A stretch of DNA of 64,000 nt from Paracoccaceae bacterium (lineage in GTDB: Bacteria; Pseudomonadota; Alphaproteobacteria; Rhodobacterales; Rhodobacteraceae), in the NCBI GenBank assembly GCA_026707935.1, contig JAPOVX010000014.1, positions 1 through 64,000 on the forward strand, read 5' to 3'. The notes under the pieces were generated by a model, which had not been told where the DNA came from, ran no database searches, and worked only from the letters and a program-made list of their open reading frames with translations. The position numbers and the translations under genes were made by a program. This document shows, piece by piece, positions 8,820-18,257 of the stretch. The first letter of the stretch is position 1. Every line of letters starts with the position of its first letter.

Positions 8820-9891
8820 GTTCAGGCGCCGGCTCGTCGAGAGGATCCGAAATCGCGGCCCCCTGAGCGTTGCGGAGTACATGCGGGCGGCACTCCAGGA
8901 CCCCGAGTTCGGGTACTACCGGTCCGGAATGCGCATCGGAAGGAACGGCGATTTCGTAACCAGCCCGGAAGTCAGCCAGGTCTTCGGGGAACTCCTGGGG
9001 TTGTCACTGGCTCAATCCTGGGCCGCGCATGGCCGACCTCGCCCGATTGGACTTGTCGAACTGGGTCCGGGACCGGGATCCTTGCTCGCCGACATGCTTC
9101 GCGCCACCAGGTTGGTTGAAGGATTTCACGGCGCCTTTCGCAAAAACCTTTACCTCGTCGAGAGCAACGAGGATTTCCGGCGGAGCCAGGCGAACCTGCT
9201 TGGAGCGTACGAGCCCGAGTGGATCGACCGCATCGACGACATGCCCGAATTGCCGATGTACCTGATCGCGAACGAGTTCCTTGATTGCCTGCCCGTTCAC
9301 GTTTTCCGGAAATCCGCCGGCGGCTGGCAGGAAAAGCAGGTCACCGAATGTCGCGGCCGACTCACCTTCGCCTATGGCGCGAGCGACGCCTCGATCGACT
9401 TGACCGACTTCCTCGTCAGACCGGATGATCTTCGCGTGGGTTCGATTGTCGAGATTTCACCGCAAACCCGGGAGCTCGCTCTGACAATCGGAAAACGAAT
9501 CGGTCGCTTCGGAGGGACCGCGATCATCATCGATTATGGAGGTTGGGGCACGGATGGATTCACCCTGCAGGCGGTACGAAGGCACAGGAAATGTCCTCCG
9601 TTGGCTTATCCGGGCAGCGCCGACCTGACGGCCCACGTCGATTTTCGCGCAGTCTCGAAGGCTGCCGGCGCGCATGCCCGAGTTTCGGCAATGATCGAAC
9701 AGGGTGAGCTGCTCAGGAACCTCGGGATCGCCGAACGCATGCACGTCCTCGCAGAGAACCTGTCGGGATCCAGTTTGCAGGTCCATCTTGCGGCTCATCG
9801 ACGCTTGACTCTCCCGATCGAAATGGGATCGACATTCAAGGGAATATCCATCGTTCCGGACGGCGCGATGTTCGCGCCGGGATTTGGCTGA
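8812..9891 (+). CDS. Class I SAM-dependent methyltransferase, MidA/NDUFAF7 family (DUF185)
   Basis: A 359-residue protein of the MidA/NDUFAF7 (DUF185) methyltransferase family. It has the family N-terminus (GPLSVAEYMRAALQDPEFGYY), FVTSPEVSQVFGELLG, the SAM-binding motif GLVELGPGPGSLLADML, LYLVESNEDFRRSQ, and the family motif LIANEFLDCLPVH. Mitochondrial homologues methylate an arginine of the complex I subunit NDUFS2; the bacterial substrate is not established. It overlaps lgt by 8 nt and is followed 8 nt later by pgeF. This arrangement recurs in alphaproteobacteria, to my knowledge. It is presumably cytoplasmic. Confidence 0.92.
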   Translation: MHEFRRRLVERIRNRGPLSVAEYMRAALQDPEFGYYRSGMRIGRNGDFVTSPEVSQVFGELLGLSLAQSWAAHGRPRPIGLVELGPGPGSLLADMLRATRLVEGFHGAFRKNLYLVESNEDFRRSQANLLGAYEPEWIDRIDDMPELPMYLIANEFLDCLPVHVFRKSAGGWQEKQVTECRGRLTFAYGASDASIDLTDFLVRPDDLRVGSIVEISPQTRELALTIGKRIGRFGGTAIIIDYGGWGTDGFTLQAVRRHRKCPPLAYPGSADLTAHVDFRAVSKAAGAHARVSAMIEQGELLRNLGIAERMHVLAENLSGSSLQVHLAAHRRLTLPIEMGSTFKGISIVPDGAMFAPGFG

Positions 9892-9899
9892 GCCAGGGC

Positions 9900-10658
9900 A
9901 TGACCAGCGACATTGTGAAGTCGGATTTGCTCGAACCCGATCTGCACGGGTTCTTTACCCGAAAGGGGGGGGTCTCGACCGGAGACTATGAAAGCCTGAA
10001 TTGCGGTCCGGGATCCTGTGACACCCCCGACGATGTCCGGGCCAACCGCAGACACGTGGCCGCCGCTCTCGAGATCAAACCGGAAAACCTGGTTTCGCTC
10101 AGCCAGTGCCACTCGAACCGGGTTGCCGAAATTTCGGAACCGCCCGACGCTCCGATCAGGGCTGACGGAATGGTCAGCCGGACACGGGGACTGGGACTCG
10201 CCGTTCTTACCGCCGACTGCGCGCCGATCCTGTTCTCAAGTCCTGATTGCAGCGTTGTCGGAGCTGCCCATGCGGGATGGAGAGGCGCACTCGGCGGCGT
10301 CATCGAGGCCACGGTCGAATCGATGATCGCCAACGGGGCCGAACGTTCGCTGATTTCAGCTGTTGTCGGGCCGTGCATAAGTCAGAACGCTTACGAAGTC
10401 GGCCCGGACTACCGCGACGCTTTCCTGGCCGCCTCGCCCGATTACGGGCGGTTCTTCGCGCCGGGCAATTCCGACCGGTTTCATTTCGATCTGCCAGGCT
10501 TCTGCATGAAACGCCTGCTGGACGCTGGCGTTACCAGGTCTTCATGGACGGGACATTGTACCTACGACAACACGGACCGTTTCTTTTCCTATCGGCGTAC
10601 GGTTCATCAAGGGCGCCCGGACTACGGCAGGTTGGCATCGGTTATCCGAATCCGTTGA
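9900..10658 (+). CDS. pgeF: Peptidoglycan editing factor / multicopper polyphenol oxidase-like (YfiH/LACC1 family)
   Basis: A 252-residue YfiH/PgeF-family protein. It begins with LLEPDLHGFFTRKGGVSTGDY, and the Zn-site ligands of the family are visible as His in SLSQCHSNRV, Cys in LTADCAPILF and His in AHAGWRGALGG. GPCISQNAYEVGPDY and a C-terminal WTGHCTYDNTDRFFSYRR are also diagnostic. Known activities are purine nucleoside phosphorylase/adenosine deaminase (LACC1-type), and in E. coli removal of misincorporated L-Ser from peptidoglycan precursors. Coupling to lgt fits a cell-envelope role. The length is normal. Confidence 0.94.
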   Translation: MTSDIVKSDLLEPDLHGFFTRKGGVSTGDYESLNCGPGSCDTPDDVRANRRHVAAALEIKPENLVSLSQCHSNRVAEISEPPDAPIRADGMVSRTRGLGLAVLTADCAPILFSSPDCSVVGAAHAGWRGALGGVIEATVESMIANGAERSLISAVVGPCISQNAYEVGPDYRDAFLAASPDYGRFFAPGNSDRFHFDLPGFCMKRLLDAGVTRSSWTGHCTYDNTDRFFSYRRTVHQGRPDYGRLASVIRIR

Positions 10659-10893
10659 CTGCGGTTCCCCGCCTTTCCACAGGCCGACCAGAAACGCATG
10701 CGACCAATTGCGACGTCTGGCCCGGCCGCGGAATGCAATCATGTGCGGAGGAATTGACGGTATCGTCACCAGGCAGGAATTCCGGCGACGACGGTGTCCG
10801 GTTCACTGCAATCCGATGCGTTCCCTCCGGTCGGCCAAATGCGACCGATGGGCAAACCGTTCACCGTTCGATCGAAGCAAATTCCGATGCGCT

Positions 10894-12135
10894 TCAGACT
10901 GCCGGACGTGCAAGCCGCCCGCTATTCAACGTGGTTTCGAAGCCGGGGCGCGGCAGGCGTGGTATGAGGAATGCCAGCCCAAGCGAGATGCATGCCATGG
11001 CGGCACCGACCAGGAACACGAACATCCGGCCGTTTTCATCTGCGACCCAAATCAGCCCCAGAATCCAGGGCAGCGTCACGGCAGCAATATGGTTTATGGT
11101 AAACGACACGCCCGCAGTTCCGGCGATGTCCTCGAATTTCGCGATCTTCCTGAAGTAGCTCTGGATCGCGATCGCCATCGCGAAAAACAGATGATCGAGG
11201 ATGTAGAGGACGGCTGCCAGCCATGCCGTCTCGACCATCGCGTATGCAAAGAAGATTCCGATCAGGCCGATGTATTCGAACACGAGGACGGGTCGTTCGC
11301 CCCAGCGCATGATGAAACGGCCAACGCGCGGCGCCAGCCACATGGCCATGACATGGTTGGCAGCGAAAAGCGCGACGATCGCTTCGGGCCGGTATTCAAA
11401 TTTTGAAACCATCAGAAAGGCGGCAAATCCGACGAAGATCTGACGGCGTCCGCCCGACATGAACTCCAGCGCGTAGTATAGCCAGTAACGTCGCCGGACT
11501 ACCAATGTCATGGATTGGTAGCCCGACTCGGCATATCGCGGAAAGGCCAGCCTGCAGACGGCACCGAGACCTATGGTCGCCACCCCCGCAATGAAATAGA
11601 CCGCCCAGTAGGGGGACTCGAAAAACTCGAAAGCCACGTAGACGAACCCGTAGGCGATCAGCGATCCGGCAGATGTGATCGCCGCCATCCTGCCGAGCAC
11701 CAAGGGCAGCATGTCGACCGGCGTCCACTGCATCGCCAGTGACTGCTTGACCGTTGCCAGGAAATGGAAACCTACCGACATGACCATCGTCGTGAAGTAC
11801 AGTCCCCATACGGTCGGCAGCAGGCCCGTGATTGCCACCCCGAGACCCATGACGGAGATCGCGAGAATCGCGAACGTCTGCTGGCGCCAGATCAGCAGCA
11901 AGTAGACGACGGTGAACGCGAGAAAGCCCGGTATTTCGCGAATCGTCTCGAGAATCCCGCGTTCAAGCCCACTGAAATTGACTTCGTCGACGGCGAAATT
12001 GTTGATCAACGCCATCCATGGCTCGAATGCGACCGGGATCGAAAGTGCGAGAATCAACAGGAATATCTGGGGATCCCGCCAGCCGTTTCGCAACACGCCT
12101 TGCCAGTCTGACAAAAGCATCCGGCTCGAAAACAT
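10894..12135 (-). CDS. MFS transporter, 12 TM
   Basis: A 413-residue major facilitator superfamily permease if started at ATG 12135. The open frame continues 71 codons further upstream, but that segment is hydrophilic, arginine-rich and lacks family character. The N-terminus MFSSRMLLSDWQGVLRN is followed by about 12 hydrophobic segments, with a hydrophilic mid-loop (RRRYWLYYALEFMSGGRRQ). The substrate cannot be predicted. I do not recognise the subfamily, only a recurrent alphaproteobacterial MFS type. It converges with pgeF across about 235 bp in which I see no gene. Confidence 0.8.
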   Translation of the reverse strand: MFSSRMLLSDWQGVLRNGWRDPQIFLLILALSIPVAFEPWMALINNFAVDEVNFSGLERGILETIREIPGFLAFTVVYLLLIWRQQTFAILAISVMGLGVAITGLLPTVWGLYFTTMVMSVGFHFLATVKQSLAMQWTPVDMLPLVLGRMAAITSAGSLIAYGFVYVAFEFFESPYWAVYFIAGVATIGLGAVCRLAFPRYAESGYQSMTLVVRRRYWLYYALEFMSGGRRQIFVGFAAFLMVSKFEYRPEAIVALFAANHVMAMWLAPRVGRFIMRWGERPVLVFEYIGLIGIFFAYAMVETAWLAAVLYILDHLFFAMAIAIQSYFRKIAKFEDIAGTAGVSFTINHIAAVTLPWILGLIWVADENGRMFVFLVGAAMACISLGLAFLIPRLPRPGFETTLNSGRLARPAV

Positions 12136-12743
12136 CGTCGCATCCCGTTCAATTCGCCGATCCAGTTTGGTCAGCCTCGGATCTTGCGGCGGTAATCCAA
12201 TCCGCGTCCGGCATTCCGGATCACTGCTTCCGGATTGGCAATGAGTCACCCAGAGGAGGGACCAGTCAGACCAGTTGTTCACACAACGCAAGTCGATACG
12301 CAATCGGGACCTACGCCATTTGGGTTCGGTCCGCCATGAGTTTGACAACCAGTTCCTGCATTGTCCTTCCGCAATTCAAACGGAATCGCCTTTTGGGAAG
12401 TCGATCACCAGACCGGGAAATCCGGCTTCAGCGGGTTTGGCGCGCACAGGGAGGCTTGATACGGCAAGCCTGCGTGTCGGTCGGGGCCGTGCGCCCTCTG
12501 ACCGGATGGCATTTCAGGGAACGGGTTGTCAGCAGGCGTTCACGAGACGACGGTTGAGGCCAACAGGCGAGCCGGGCCGTCAGATGGACGCGTCCACACC
12601 ATCGGCTCATCGGCTACCCGCGAACACGTGACGCGATCAAGGCAAGATCGAACCCGACAGGTTTTGACACGCCATGCAACTGCGCTGACCGGTGTTTCCG
12701 GTGTCCTTGTCTGACCTTGCACTGCATGGTTGAACAGGAAATT
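12136..12743. other. 608-bp gap without a recognisable gene
   Basis: This lies between the MFS start and the stop of the dppF-like gene. Short frames exist on both strands, but all are arginine/serine-rich shadows without family motifs. I see no tRNA, IS or clear terminator. It may be decayed sequence plus the promoter of the MFS gene. Confidence 0.45.
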
Positions 12744-13697
12744 TCATAGTGAATTGTGACACGCAACCATTCGATTTGCCCGCCCGCGAACCAGTTCTGG
12801 ACGCTCGAGACCACATTCATTGAGCGCTCGTGAACAGCGTGCGCGAAAGGCACAGCCTTGCGGCGGACTGTGCGGATCCGGCATTTCGGTTTCGCGTCCT
12901 TCCGGGGCTGTCAGCGGGCGGCCCACAATGGGCGCACTTTCTGCCAGGAGTTTCGTGTAGGGATGGCGAGGTTTCGAAAAAACCTGGGTCGCCGGCCCGA
13001 ATTCCACGACCGATCCGAAATAAAGGACGGCGATTCGATCACTGATCGCCTCGACCACGGCCAAGTCGTGACTAATGAACAGATAGGTGAGATCGTATTT
13101 CTCCTTGAGATCGGAGAGCAGGTTCAGCACCTGCGCTTGAATCGACACGTCCAGCGCCGAAACCGGCTCGTCGAGGATAAGGATGCGGGCGTCGGCTGCC
13201 AGTGCACGCCCGATGACGATTCTCTGGGCCTGTCCACCGGAAAACTCGTGTGGATAGCGGTCGAGACAATCCAGGCGCAGGTTCACAGCGGAGAAGATCT
13301 CGGCGATCCTTCCTGCGCGCGCCGCTTTCGACATGCCGTGCAGATGCTTGAGCGGCGCTTCCATGATTTGACGGATGGTCTTTCGTGGATTGAGGCTGCT
13401 GACCGGATCCTGGAAGACGTACTGGATCCTCCTTCCAAAGGCTACCGGGTCAGCGGTGCTCAAGACCTCTCCCTCGATCTTGATCTGCCCGCCGCTTGGT
13501 TCCTCCAGCCCCACCAACATCCTCGCCAATGTCGACTTGCCGCAACCGGATTCCCCGACGATGCCCAGCGTTTCTCCCTTGTTGATCGTCAGCGTGAGAG
13601 GTTGAACTGCACGCACATGCGCTCGCGGCGGCCCTATCAGCCGTTTGCCGACCGCGAAGGTCTTGTGAAGTTCGGTGATCTCGAGTGCAGCGGTCAT
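12744..13697 (-). CDS. ABC transporter ATP-binding protein, DppF/OppF type
   Basis: A 317-residue ATPase of the DppF/OppF family. The chosen start, ATG 13697, overlaps the TGA of the upstream permease-ATPase gene as ATGA; a longer open frame exists but would run deep into that gene. Motifs are Walker A GESGCGKST near residue 48, signature FSGGQAQRIVIGRALA and Walker B ILILDEPVSALDVSIQAQ. It also carries the oligopeptide-transporter C-terminal domain with the cysteine cluster around PPQGCAFRARCSRALNEC. It is the last gene of the 18159-12744 operon and supplies the second ATPase of the importer. Confidence 0.95.
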   Translation of the reverse strand: MTAALEITELHKTFAVGKRLIGPPRAHVRAVQPLTLTINKGETLGIVGESGCGKSTLARMLVGLEEPSGGQIKIEGEVLSTADPVAFGRRIQYVFQDPVSSLNPRKTIRQIMEAPLKHLHGMSKAARAGRIAEIFSAVNLRLDCLDRYPHEFSGGQAQRIVIGRALAADARILILDEPVSALDVSIQAQVLNLLSDLKEKYDLTYLFISHDLAVVEAISDRIAVLYFGSVVEFGPATQVFSKPRHPYTKLLAESAPIVGRPLTAPEGRETEMPDPHSPPQGCAFRARCSRALNECGLERPELVRGRANRMVACHNSL

Positions 13698-15577
13698 CGG
13701 GTTGCGTTCGTTGCCAGGCGTTCGGGGTCGATGCAACGCACGGCCCGCTGACCGGCAGTTGCCGAAAGAACAATGTCACCGGTACGGCAGGCTTTCTTCG
13801 CCTTGTGGCACCGTTCGGCGAAAGCGCAACCTTCGGGCAACCCGTCCAGGACGGGCGGCAGCCCTGGTATCGCATCCAACCTGCGTCGACCTCGCCCCAG
13901 TTCCGGAACGCAAGCCATGAGTCGCGCCGTATAGGGGTGCGCCGGCGCATTCAGGATGGCATCGGTCGGACCCTCCTCGACAATGCGGCCGGCATACATC
14001 ACGGCAACCCGGTTGCAGAGCTGTGCGACGACGCCAAAGTCGTGCGTGATGAATATGATCGCCAGCCCGCGCTCACGCTGCAACTCACTGAGAAGAGAAA
14101 GGATTTGAGCCTGCACGGTTACGTCGAGTGACGTTGTAGGTTCGTCCGCGATGATCAGTTCGGGATCATTTGCCAGCGCCATTGCAATGCCGACCCGCTG
14201 CCGCATGCCACCCGACATTTCGTGCGGGTATGCGTAGCATCTCTCCTCCGCATTCGGGATACGCACGGATTCGAGGAGCCCGATGGCGTGTTCACGGGCC
14301 TTGGCTCTCGGCATCGCGTGGTGCGCGCGGATCGCCTCGACGAGCTGCGCGCCGACGGTGTAGAGCGGGTGGAGCGTAGTCAACGGATCCTGAAAGATAT
14401 ACGCCACGCGGTCACCTCGCAGACGCCGCAGCGTTTCGTAGTCTGCTCCGATCAGTTCCTGCCCAGAGAAATGCACCGAGCCGGCCGTGATCACGCCCGG
14501 CGGCGAGGCAACCAGCCCCATTACCGAAAGCGCGGTAACCGATTTCCCCGAGCCACTTTCACCGATGATTCCGACGCACTCACCTGATTTCACGTGCAGG
14601 TCGACACCGCCCACAGCCTTGTGGACGTGGCCGTTGGAGCGGAATTGGGTCTTCAGACCGTCGACCGCCAGGAGCGCCGGGCTTTCCGTTTCGGGAACGG
14701 ACTCCTCGCGCCTGACAAGGGTGCGGGGCATCGGGCGCCGCAGCGCACCTGATCTCAACCGCGGATCCAGTGCATCGCGGACCCCGTCGCCCAGCAGGTT
14801 GATTGACATGACGATGATCAGGATCATCGCTCCCGGCACGATAGACGTGTGAGGGTTTGTGATCAGTGCGGAACGCGCCTCGCCCAACATCGAGCCGAGG
14901 TCGGCCTGCGGCGGTTGGCTCCCGAGTCCAAGAAACGACAGCCCTGCGGTTTCGAGGATCATCCAGCCGACGGTGGTGGACATGCCGATGACGATCACCG
15001 GAATCACGTTGGGCAGCACCTCGGTCAAAATAATCCGGGCATCGCCCATTCCCGAAAGCCGTGCCGCATCGACGAATTCGGTATGGGCTATGCTTACCGT
15101 CACACCCCGGATGTTGCGTGCGAAAAAAGGAATGTTGACCGCGGCCACGGCGATCAACGCGTTCATGAGCCCCGGACCGAGAGCGGCAACGATTGCCAAC
15201 GCGAGGAGGATGTAAGGAAAGGCCATCAGCATGTCGACACCGCGCATGATGACATTGTCGGTTCGGCCACCATAGAAACCCGCTACGATCCCGACGGTTG
15301 AGCCAATCGCGGCGGCGACCAGGGCGGAAACGAAACCCACGGCAAGCGACAGTCGAACACCCCAGAAAAGCCGACTGAGAAGGTCTCGACCAAGATGATC
15401 GGTGCCAAGCGTGACGCTTCCTGCGAACGGGCGCTTGAACCGATCGGCGGTGTTTGTCACATCAGGGTCGGCCAGTGGCAATAGTGGCGTGACCAGCGCC
15501 AGAACAACGATCACCAGCATGACCACCAATCCGGCAAGCGCCAGCCTGTTACGGACGAGGAGGCCGAAGAAGCTCAT
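13694..15577 (-). CDS. Permease-ATPase fusion (DppC-DppD in one polypeptide)
   Basis: This 627-residue protein joins two normally separate subunits. Residues 1 to about 285 are a DppC-type permease (TM1 [41 protein letters not shown] loop [20 protein letters not shown], end [12 protein letters not shown]). After a short RR/E-rich linker, residues 300-627 are a complete DppD-type ATPase with Walker A GESGSGKS near 336, signature MSGGMRQRV near 453 and [12 protein letters not shown]. No in-frame stop separates the halves. The gene overlaps its upstream dppB-like neighbour and its downstream dppF-like neighbour by 4 nt each. Such fusions are annotated elsewhere in proteobacteria, so the architecture is unusual rather than unique. 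Confidence 0.93.
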   Translation of the reverse strand: MSFFGLLVRNRLALAGLVVMLVIVVLALVTPLLPLADPDVTNTADRFKRPFAGSVTLGTDHLGRDLLSRLFWGVRLSLAVGFVSALVAAAIGSTVGIVAGFYGGRTDNVIMRGVDMLMAFPYILLALAIVAALGPGLMNALIAVAAVNIPFFARNIRGVTVSIAHTEFVDAARLSGMGDARIILTEVLPNVIPVIVIGMSTTVGWMILETAGLSFLGLGSQPPQADLGSMLGEARSALITNPHTSIVPGAMILIIVMSINLLGDGVRDALDPRLRSGALRRPMPRTLVRREESVPETESPALLAVDGLKTQFRSNGHVHKAVGGVDLHVKSGECVGIIGESGSGKSVTALSVMGLVASPPGVITAGSVHFSGQELIGADYETLRRLRGDRVAYIFQDPLTTLHPLYTVGAQLVEAIRAHHAMPRAKAREHAIGLLESVRIPNAEERCYAYPHEMSGGMRQRVGIAMALANDPELIIADEPTTSLDVTVQAQILSLLSELQRERGLAIIFITHDFGVVAQLCNRVAVMYAGRIVEEGPTDAILNAPAHPYTARLMACVPELGRGRRRLDAIPGLPPVLDGLPEGCAFAERCHKAKKACRTGDIVLSATAGQRAVRCIDPERLATNATR

Positions 15578-16521
15578 GTCTTGATCCTTGGATCAAGCAG
15601 GCTTTGCGCCACATCCACCAAAAGGTTGAACAACACATAGCAGGCCGCGACGAAAACGACTCCGCCCTGCACCAGCAGGATATCGCGCTTCAGGATCGCA
15701 TCGACCAGCATCCGGCCCACACCGGGCCATTGAAAGACGATTTCCACATAGACTGCGCCCGAAAGGACGAACCCCGCCTGCACGCCCAGCACGGGAATGA
15801 TGCTGACCATCGCCGCGCGAAGTGCATGCCGCCAAATGACGCTGCGTTCATGGACGCCCTTGGCGCGCGCGGTCCGGATGAAATCCTGGCGCAAGACCTC
15901 CAGCATGGCGGATCGCGACAAACGGGCAATGACGCCTGTCGCAACCAGTGCAAGCACCATCGCGGGCAATGTCAGATGGCTGACCAGCGACGGCAGGTCG
16001 CGCGCTCCGTAGATCGGCCACATGCCCGACACGGGAAACCAGCGCAAGTTAACCGCGAAGACAAGAATCATCATCATTCCAAGGAAGAATGAAGGGATTG
16101 AAATGCCCAGGAGCACCGCGAATGTAATCGCCTTGTCAGCCAGCCCGAATTGGCGCGCGGCCGAAACGGTGCCTGCCGCGACCCCGAGAACGGAACAAAT
16201 GACGAATGAGGTGCCGGCGAGGACGAGCGTCGCATTGAACCGCTCCAGGACTTCGTGGAGCACGGCGCGGTTCAATGAGAATGACCGCCCGAAATCACCG
16301 ACCAGCAAATTGCCAAGCCAGATGAAATACCGCTGTACCAAGGGCTTATCGAGACCAAGATCGCGGTTCAGTTTCTCGACATTTTCAGGGGTGGCGTAGG
16401 AGCCGAGGATGGCCATCGCAGGATCGCCTGGGATCATGGCCATGATCAGGAAAACAATGATCGAGATGCCCACAAGCACCGGGATGGCCGAGACAAGCCG
16501 TTTGAGTATGTAGCCTGCCAT
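15574..16521 (-). CDS. ABC transporter permease, DppB/OppB type
   Basis: A 315-residue DppB-family inner-membrane permease. It starts MAGYILKRLVSAIPVLVGIS, followed by the long first periplasmic loop (ATPENVEKLNRDLGLDKPLV) and five further TM segments. The EAA loop is TARAKGVHERSVIWRHALRA, and the C-terminus is [13 protein letters not shown]. It forms the pore with the permease half of the downstream fusion protein, with which it overlaps by 4 nt. It lies 63 nt after the solute-binding-protein gene. Confidence 0.94.
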   Translation of the reverse strand: MAGYILKRLVSAIPVLVGISIIVFLIMAMIPGDPAMAILGSYATPENVEKLNRDLGLDKPLVQRYFIWLGNLLVGDFGRSFSLNRAVLHEVLERFNATLVLAGTSFVICSVLGVAAGTVSAARQFGLADKAITFAVLLGISIPSFFLGMMMILVFAVNLRWFPVSGMWPIYGARDLPSLVSHLTLPAMVLALVATGVIARLSRSAMLEVLRQDFIRTARAKGVHERSVIWRHALRAAMVSIIPVLGVQAGFVLSGAVYVEIVFQWPGVGRMLVDAILKRDILLVQGGVVFVAACYVLFNLLVDVAQSLLDPRIKT

Positions 16522-16584
16522 TCACGCTCCCGGGGGGACAGGTTGGGCAGCCACGACGTCCGCGCCGCGGCTGCGCCATTGTGC

Positions 16585-18159
16585 TTAGTTCTTGGTTACC
16601 TCGTCAAGCAGGAGGAAGAATGACGGCTGGAGCGAGAAGTTGCCGACACGGTCAGAAGTTACGGCGTTTTGCTTCCAGTTCGCAACGAAGACCCATGGTG
16701 CATCTTCGTGCACGATCGTCTGCATTTCCTGGTACAGCCGGGCGCGTTCGCTCTGGTCGGTTGAGACCCGGGCAGCTTCCAGGAGCTTGTCAACTTCGGG
16801 GTTGGAATAGTAGCCCGAGTTGAAGCCGCCCTTGTCCGGCCAAGCCTCGGTCCTGAGCGCGAGGAACGGCAGAGTGTCAGGGTCATTGGTCATCCAGGCC
16901 ATTTCGGCCATGTCAGCCTTTCCCTCGAGACCCGGGTTCACCTCGCCGAGGAAGGTGTTCCATTCGTAAGTCTCGATGGCGACTTCAAACCCCACAGCTT
17001 CCAGATCGGCCTGGATGGCGGTACCCATGGCAACCGGATCCAGCATGCCCGACCCGCCTTCGGTTACGAAAAAGGTCAGCTCGGCCCCTTCGGACCCAGC
17101 CTCAGCAATCAGTGACCGCGCCTTGTCGGGATCGTAAGGATACGGTTCGAGGCTTTCGTTGTAGGCCCAGGCAAATGCCGGTGGGGTCGGACCCGCGGCA
17201 ACGGCTGCGGTGCCTTCCAGCACATCGTTGACAATCGCCTCCTTGTTGATTGCGTAGTTTGCGGCCTGCCGGATGCGGACGTCGGCAAAGGGACCTTCCT
17301 TTGCGTTCAGGATGAGGAACCAGACGTGGGGGCCTGCCTGCTCATGAATCTTGAACGCGTCGCCCTGGAATTCCGACAGAGAAACGGGGGGCACTTCGAC
17401 CATCAGATCAATCCCGCCTGCCAGCATTTCGGCTGTGCGCGTGTTGGCATCGGTGATCGGACGGAACACCACCGCCTGAAGTTCCGGAGCCCCGTCCCAG
17501 TAATCGGGGTTGGCTTCGATCACGACGGCCTCGTTTGACCGCCATTCGACGAACGTGAATGCACCGGTACCGGAAGGATTGCGGCCCACGTCCGAGCCAT
17601 GCGTCTCCACGGAGGCCGGGGAGACGATCAAACCCGTCGGATAGGCCAGGTTCGACAGGAATGGCGCGTACGGTGCGTTCAGGGTGAATTGCACGGTCAT
17701 CGGATCAATGACTTCGACCGAGTTCACCGCCGAAAAGAAGAAGGCCAAAGGAAAAGGTCCGGTGTCATGATAGGGATGGTTTTCATCGAGCATCCGGTCA
17801 AAGTTGAACTTGACCGCCTCGGCGTTGAAATCGGACCCGTCGTGGAACTTTACCCCGTTGCGCAGGGCAAATGTGTAAACCGTGCCGTCGTCGCTGATGG
17901 TCCAGTCGGTTGCCAGCGCCTGTTCGACCTCGAGCGTGCCATCCTTGTAGCGGACGAGTCCGTCAAAGACGTTCATCAGAATGCGAAAGTCGTTGACTGC
18001 TGTCACCGCGGCCGGGTCGAGTGCCTTGGGTTCTGCAATTTGGCCGACGATCAGCACGTTCTCCGGTGATTGGGCCTGCGCCGCTGCAGCGCCGAGGCCG
18101 AGAGCCGCTGCCGTCGTCACCGCCAGCAGCGTACGGCGAGTCATTTCCGAATGTTTCAT
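16585..18159 (-). CDS. ABC transporter solute-binding protein, SBP_bac_5
   Basis: A 524-residue periplasmic binding protein of SBP family 5. The start ATG 18159 is chosen because an AGAGAGGA ribosome-binding site lies just upstream and it gives a proper signal peptide (TRRTLLAVTTAAALGLGAAA, cut near AQA). The Arg pair in MTRRTLLA makes Tat export conceivable. Family motifs are GQIAEPKALDPAAVT, VFDGLVRYKDGTLEVEQALA and ALRNGVKFHDGSDFNAEAVK. The gene is first in a four-gene importer operon (SBP, DppB, DppC-DppD fusion, DppF). Its promoter region contains two copies of the operator that also lies beside the nearby GntR gene. The ligand is probably a peptide or modified amino acid. Confidence 0.94.
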   Translation of the reverse strand: MKHSEMTRRTLLAVTTAAALGLGAAAAQAQSPENVLIVGQIAEPKALDPAAVTAVNDFRILMNVFDGLVRYKDGTLEVEQALATDWTISDDGTVYTFALRNGVKFHDGSDFNAEAVKFNFDRMLDENHPYHDTGPFPLAFFFSAVNSVEVIDPMTVQFTLNAPYAPFLSNLAYPTGLIVSPASVETHGSDVGRNPSGTGAFTFVEWRSNEAVVIEANPDYWDGAPELQAVVFRPITDANTRTAEMLAGGIDLMVEVPPVSLSEFQGDAFKIHEQAGPHVWFLILNAKEGPFADVRIRQAANYAINKEAIVNDVLEGTAAVAAGPTPPAFAWAYNESLEPYPYDPDKARSLIAEAGSEGAELTFFVTEGGSGMLDPVAMGTAIQADLEAVGFEVAIETYEWNTFLGEVNPGLEGKADMAEMAWMTNDPDTLPFLALRTEAWPDKGGFNSGYYSNPEVDKLLEAARVSTDQSERARLYQEMQTIVHEDAPWVFVANWKQNAVTSDRVGNFSLQPSFFLLLDEVTKN

Positions 18160-18186
18160 TGGATGATCCTCTCTGTTACTGGTCGA

Positions 18187-18230
18187 AATTATCATGATCA
18201 ATTATATTTCTCAAATTATCATGACAAATT
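18187..18230. promoter_or_regulatory. Two copies of a TTATCATGA-type operator between the SBP and DUF1028 genes
   Basis: Between the divergent starts at 18159 (minus) and 18258 (plus) lie AATTATCATGATCAATT (18187-18203) and AAATTATCATGACAAATT (18213-18230). Their dyad centres are about 27 bp apart. Both match a perfect 16-bp palindrome found upstream of the neighbouring GntR/M24 gene pair (19756-19771). The simplest reading is that the GntR-family regulator at 18930-19691 binds all of them. This is direct sequence evidence for the repeats; the binding partner is inference. Confidence 0.72.
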
Positions 18231-18257
18231 CAATGGGAATGTTACAGGGGTGTCGGC

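Noticed and set aside
12136..12348. N-terminal extension of the MFS transporter to 12348
   Set aside because: The 71 extra residues are hydrophilic and lack any family feature. TM1 follows naturally from ATG 12135.
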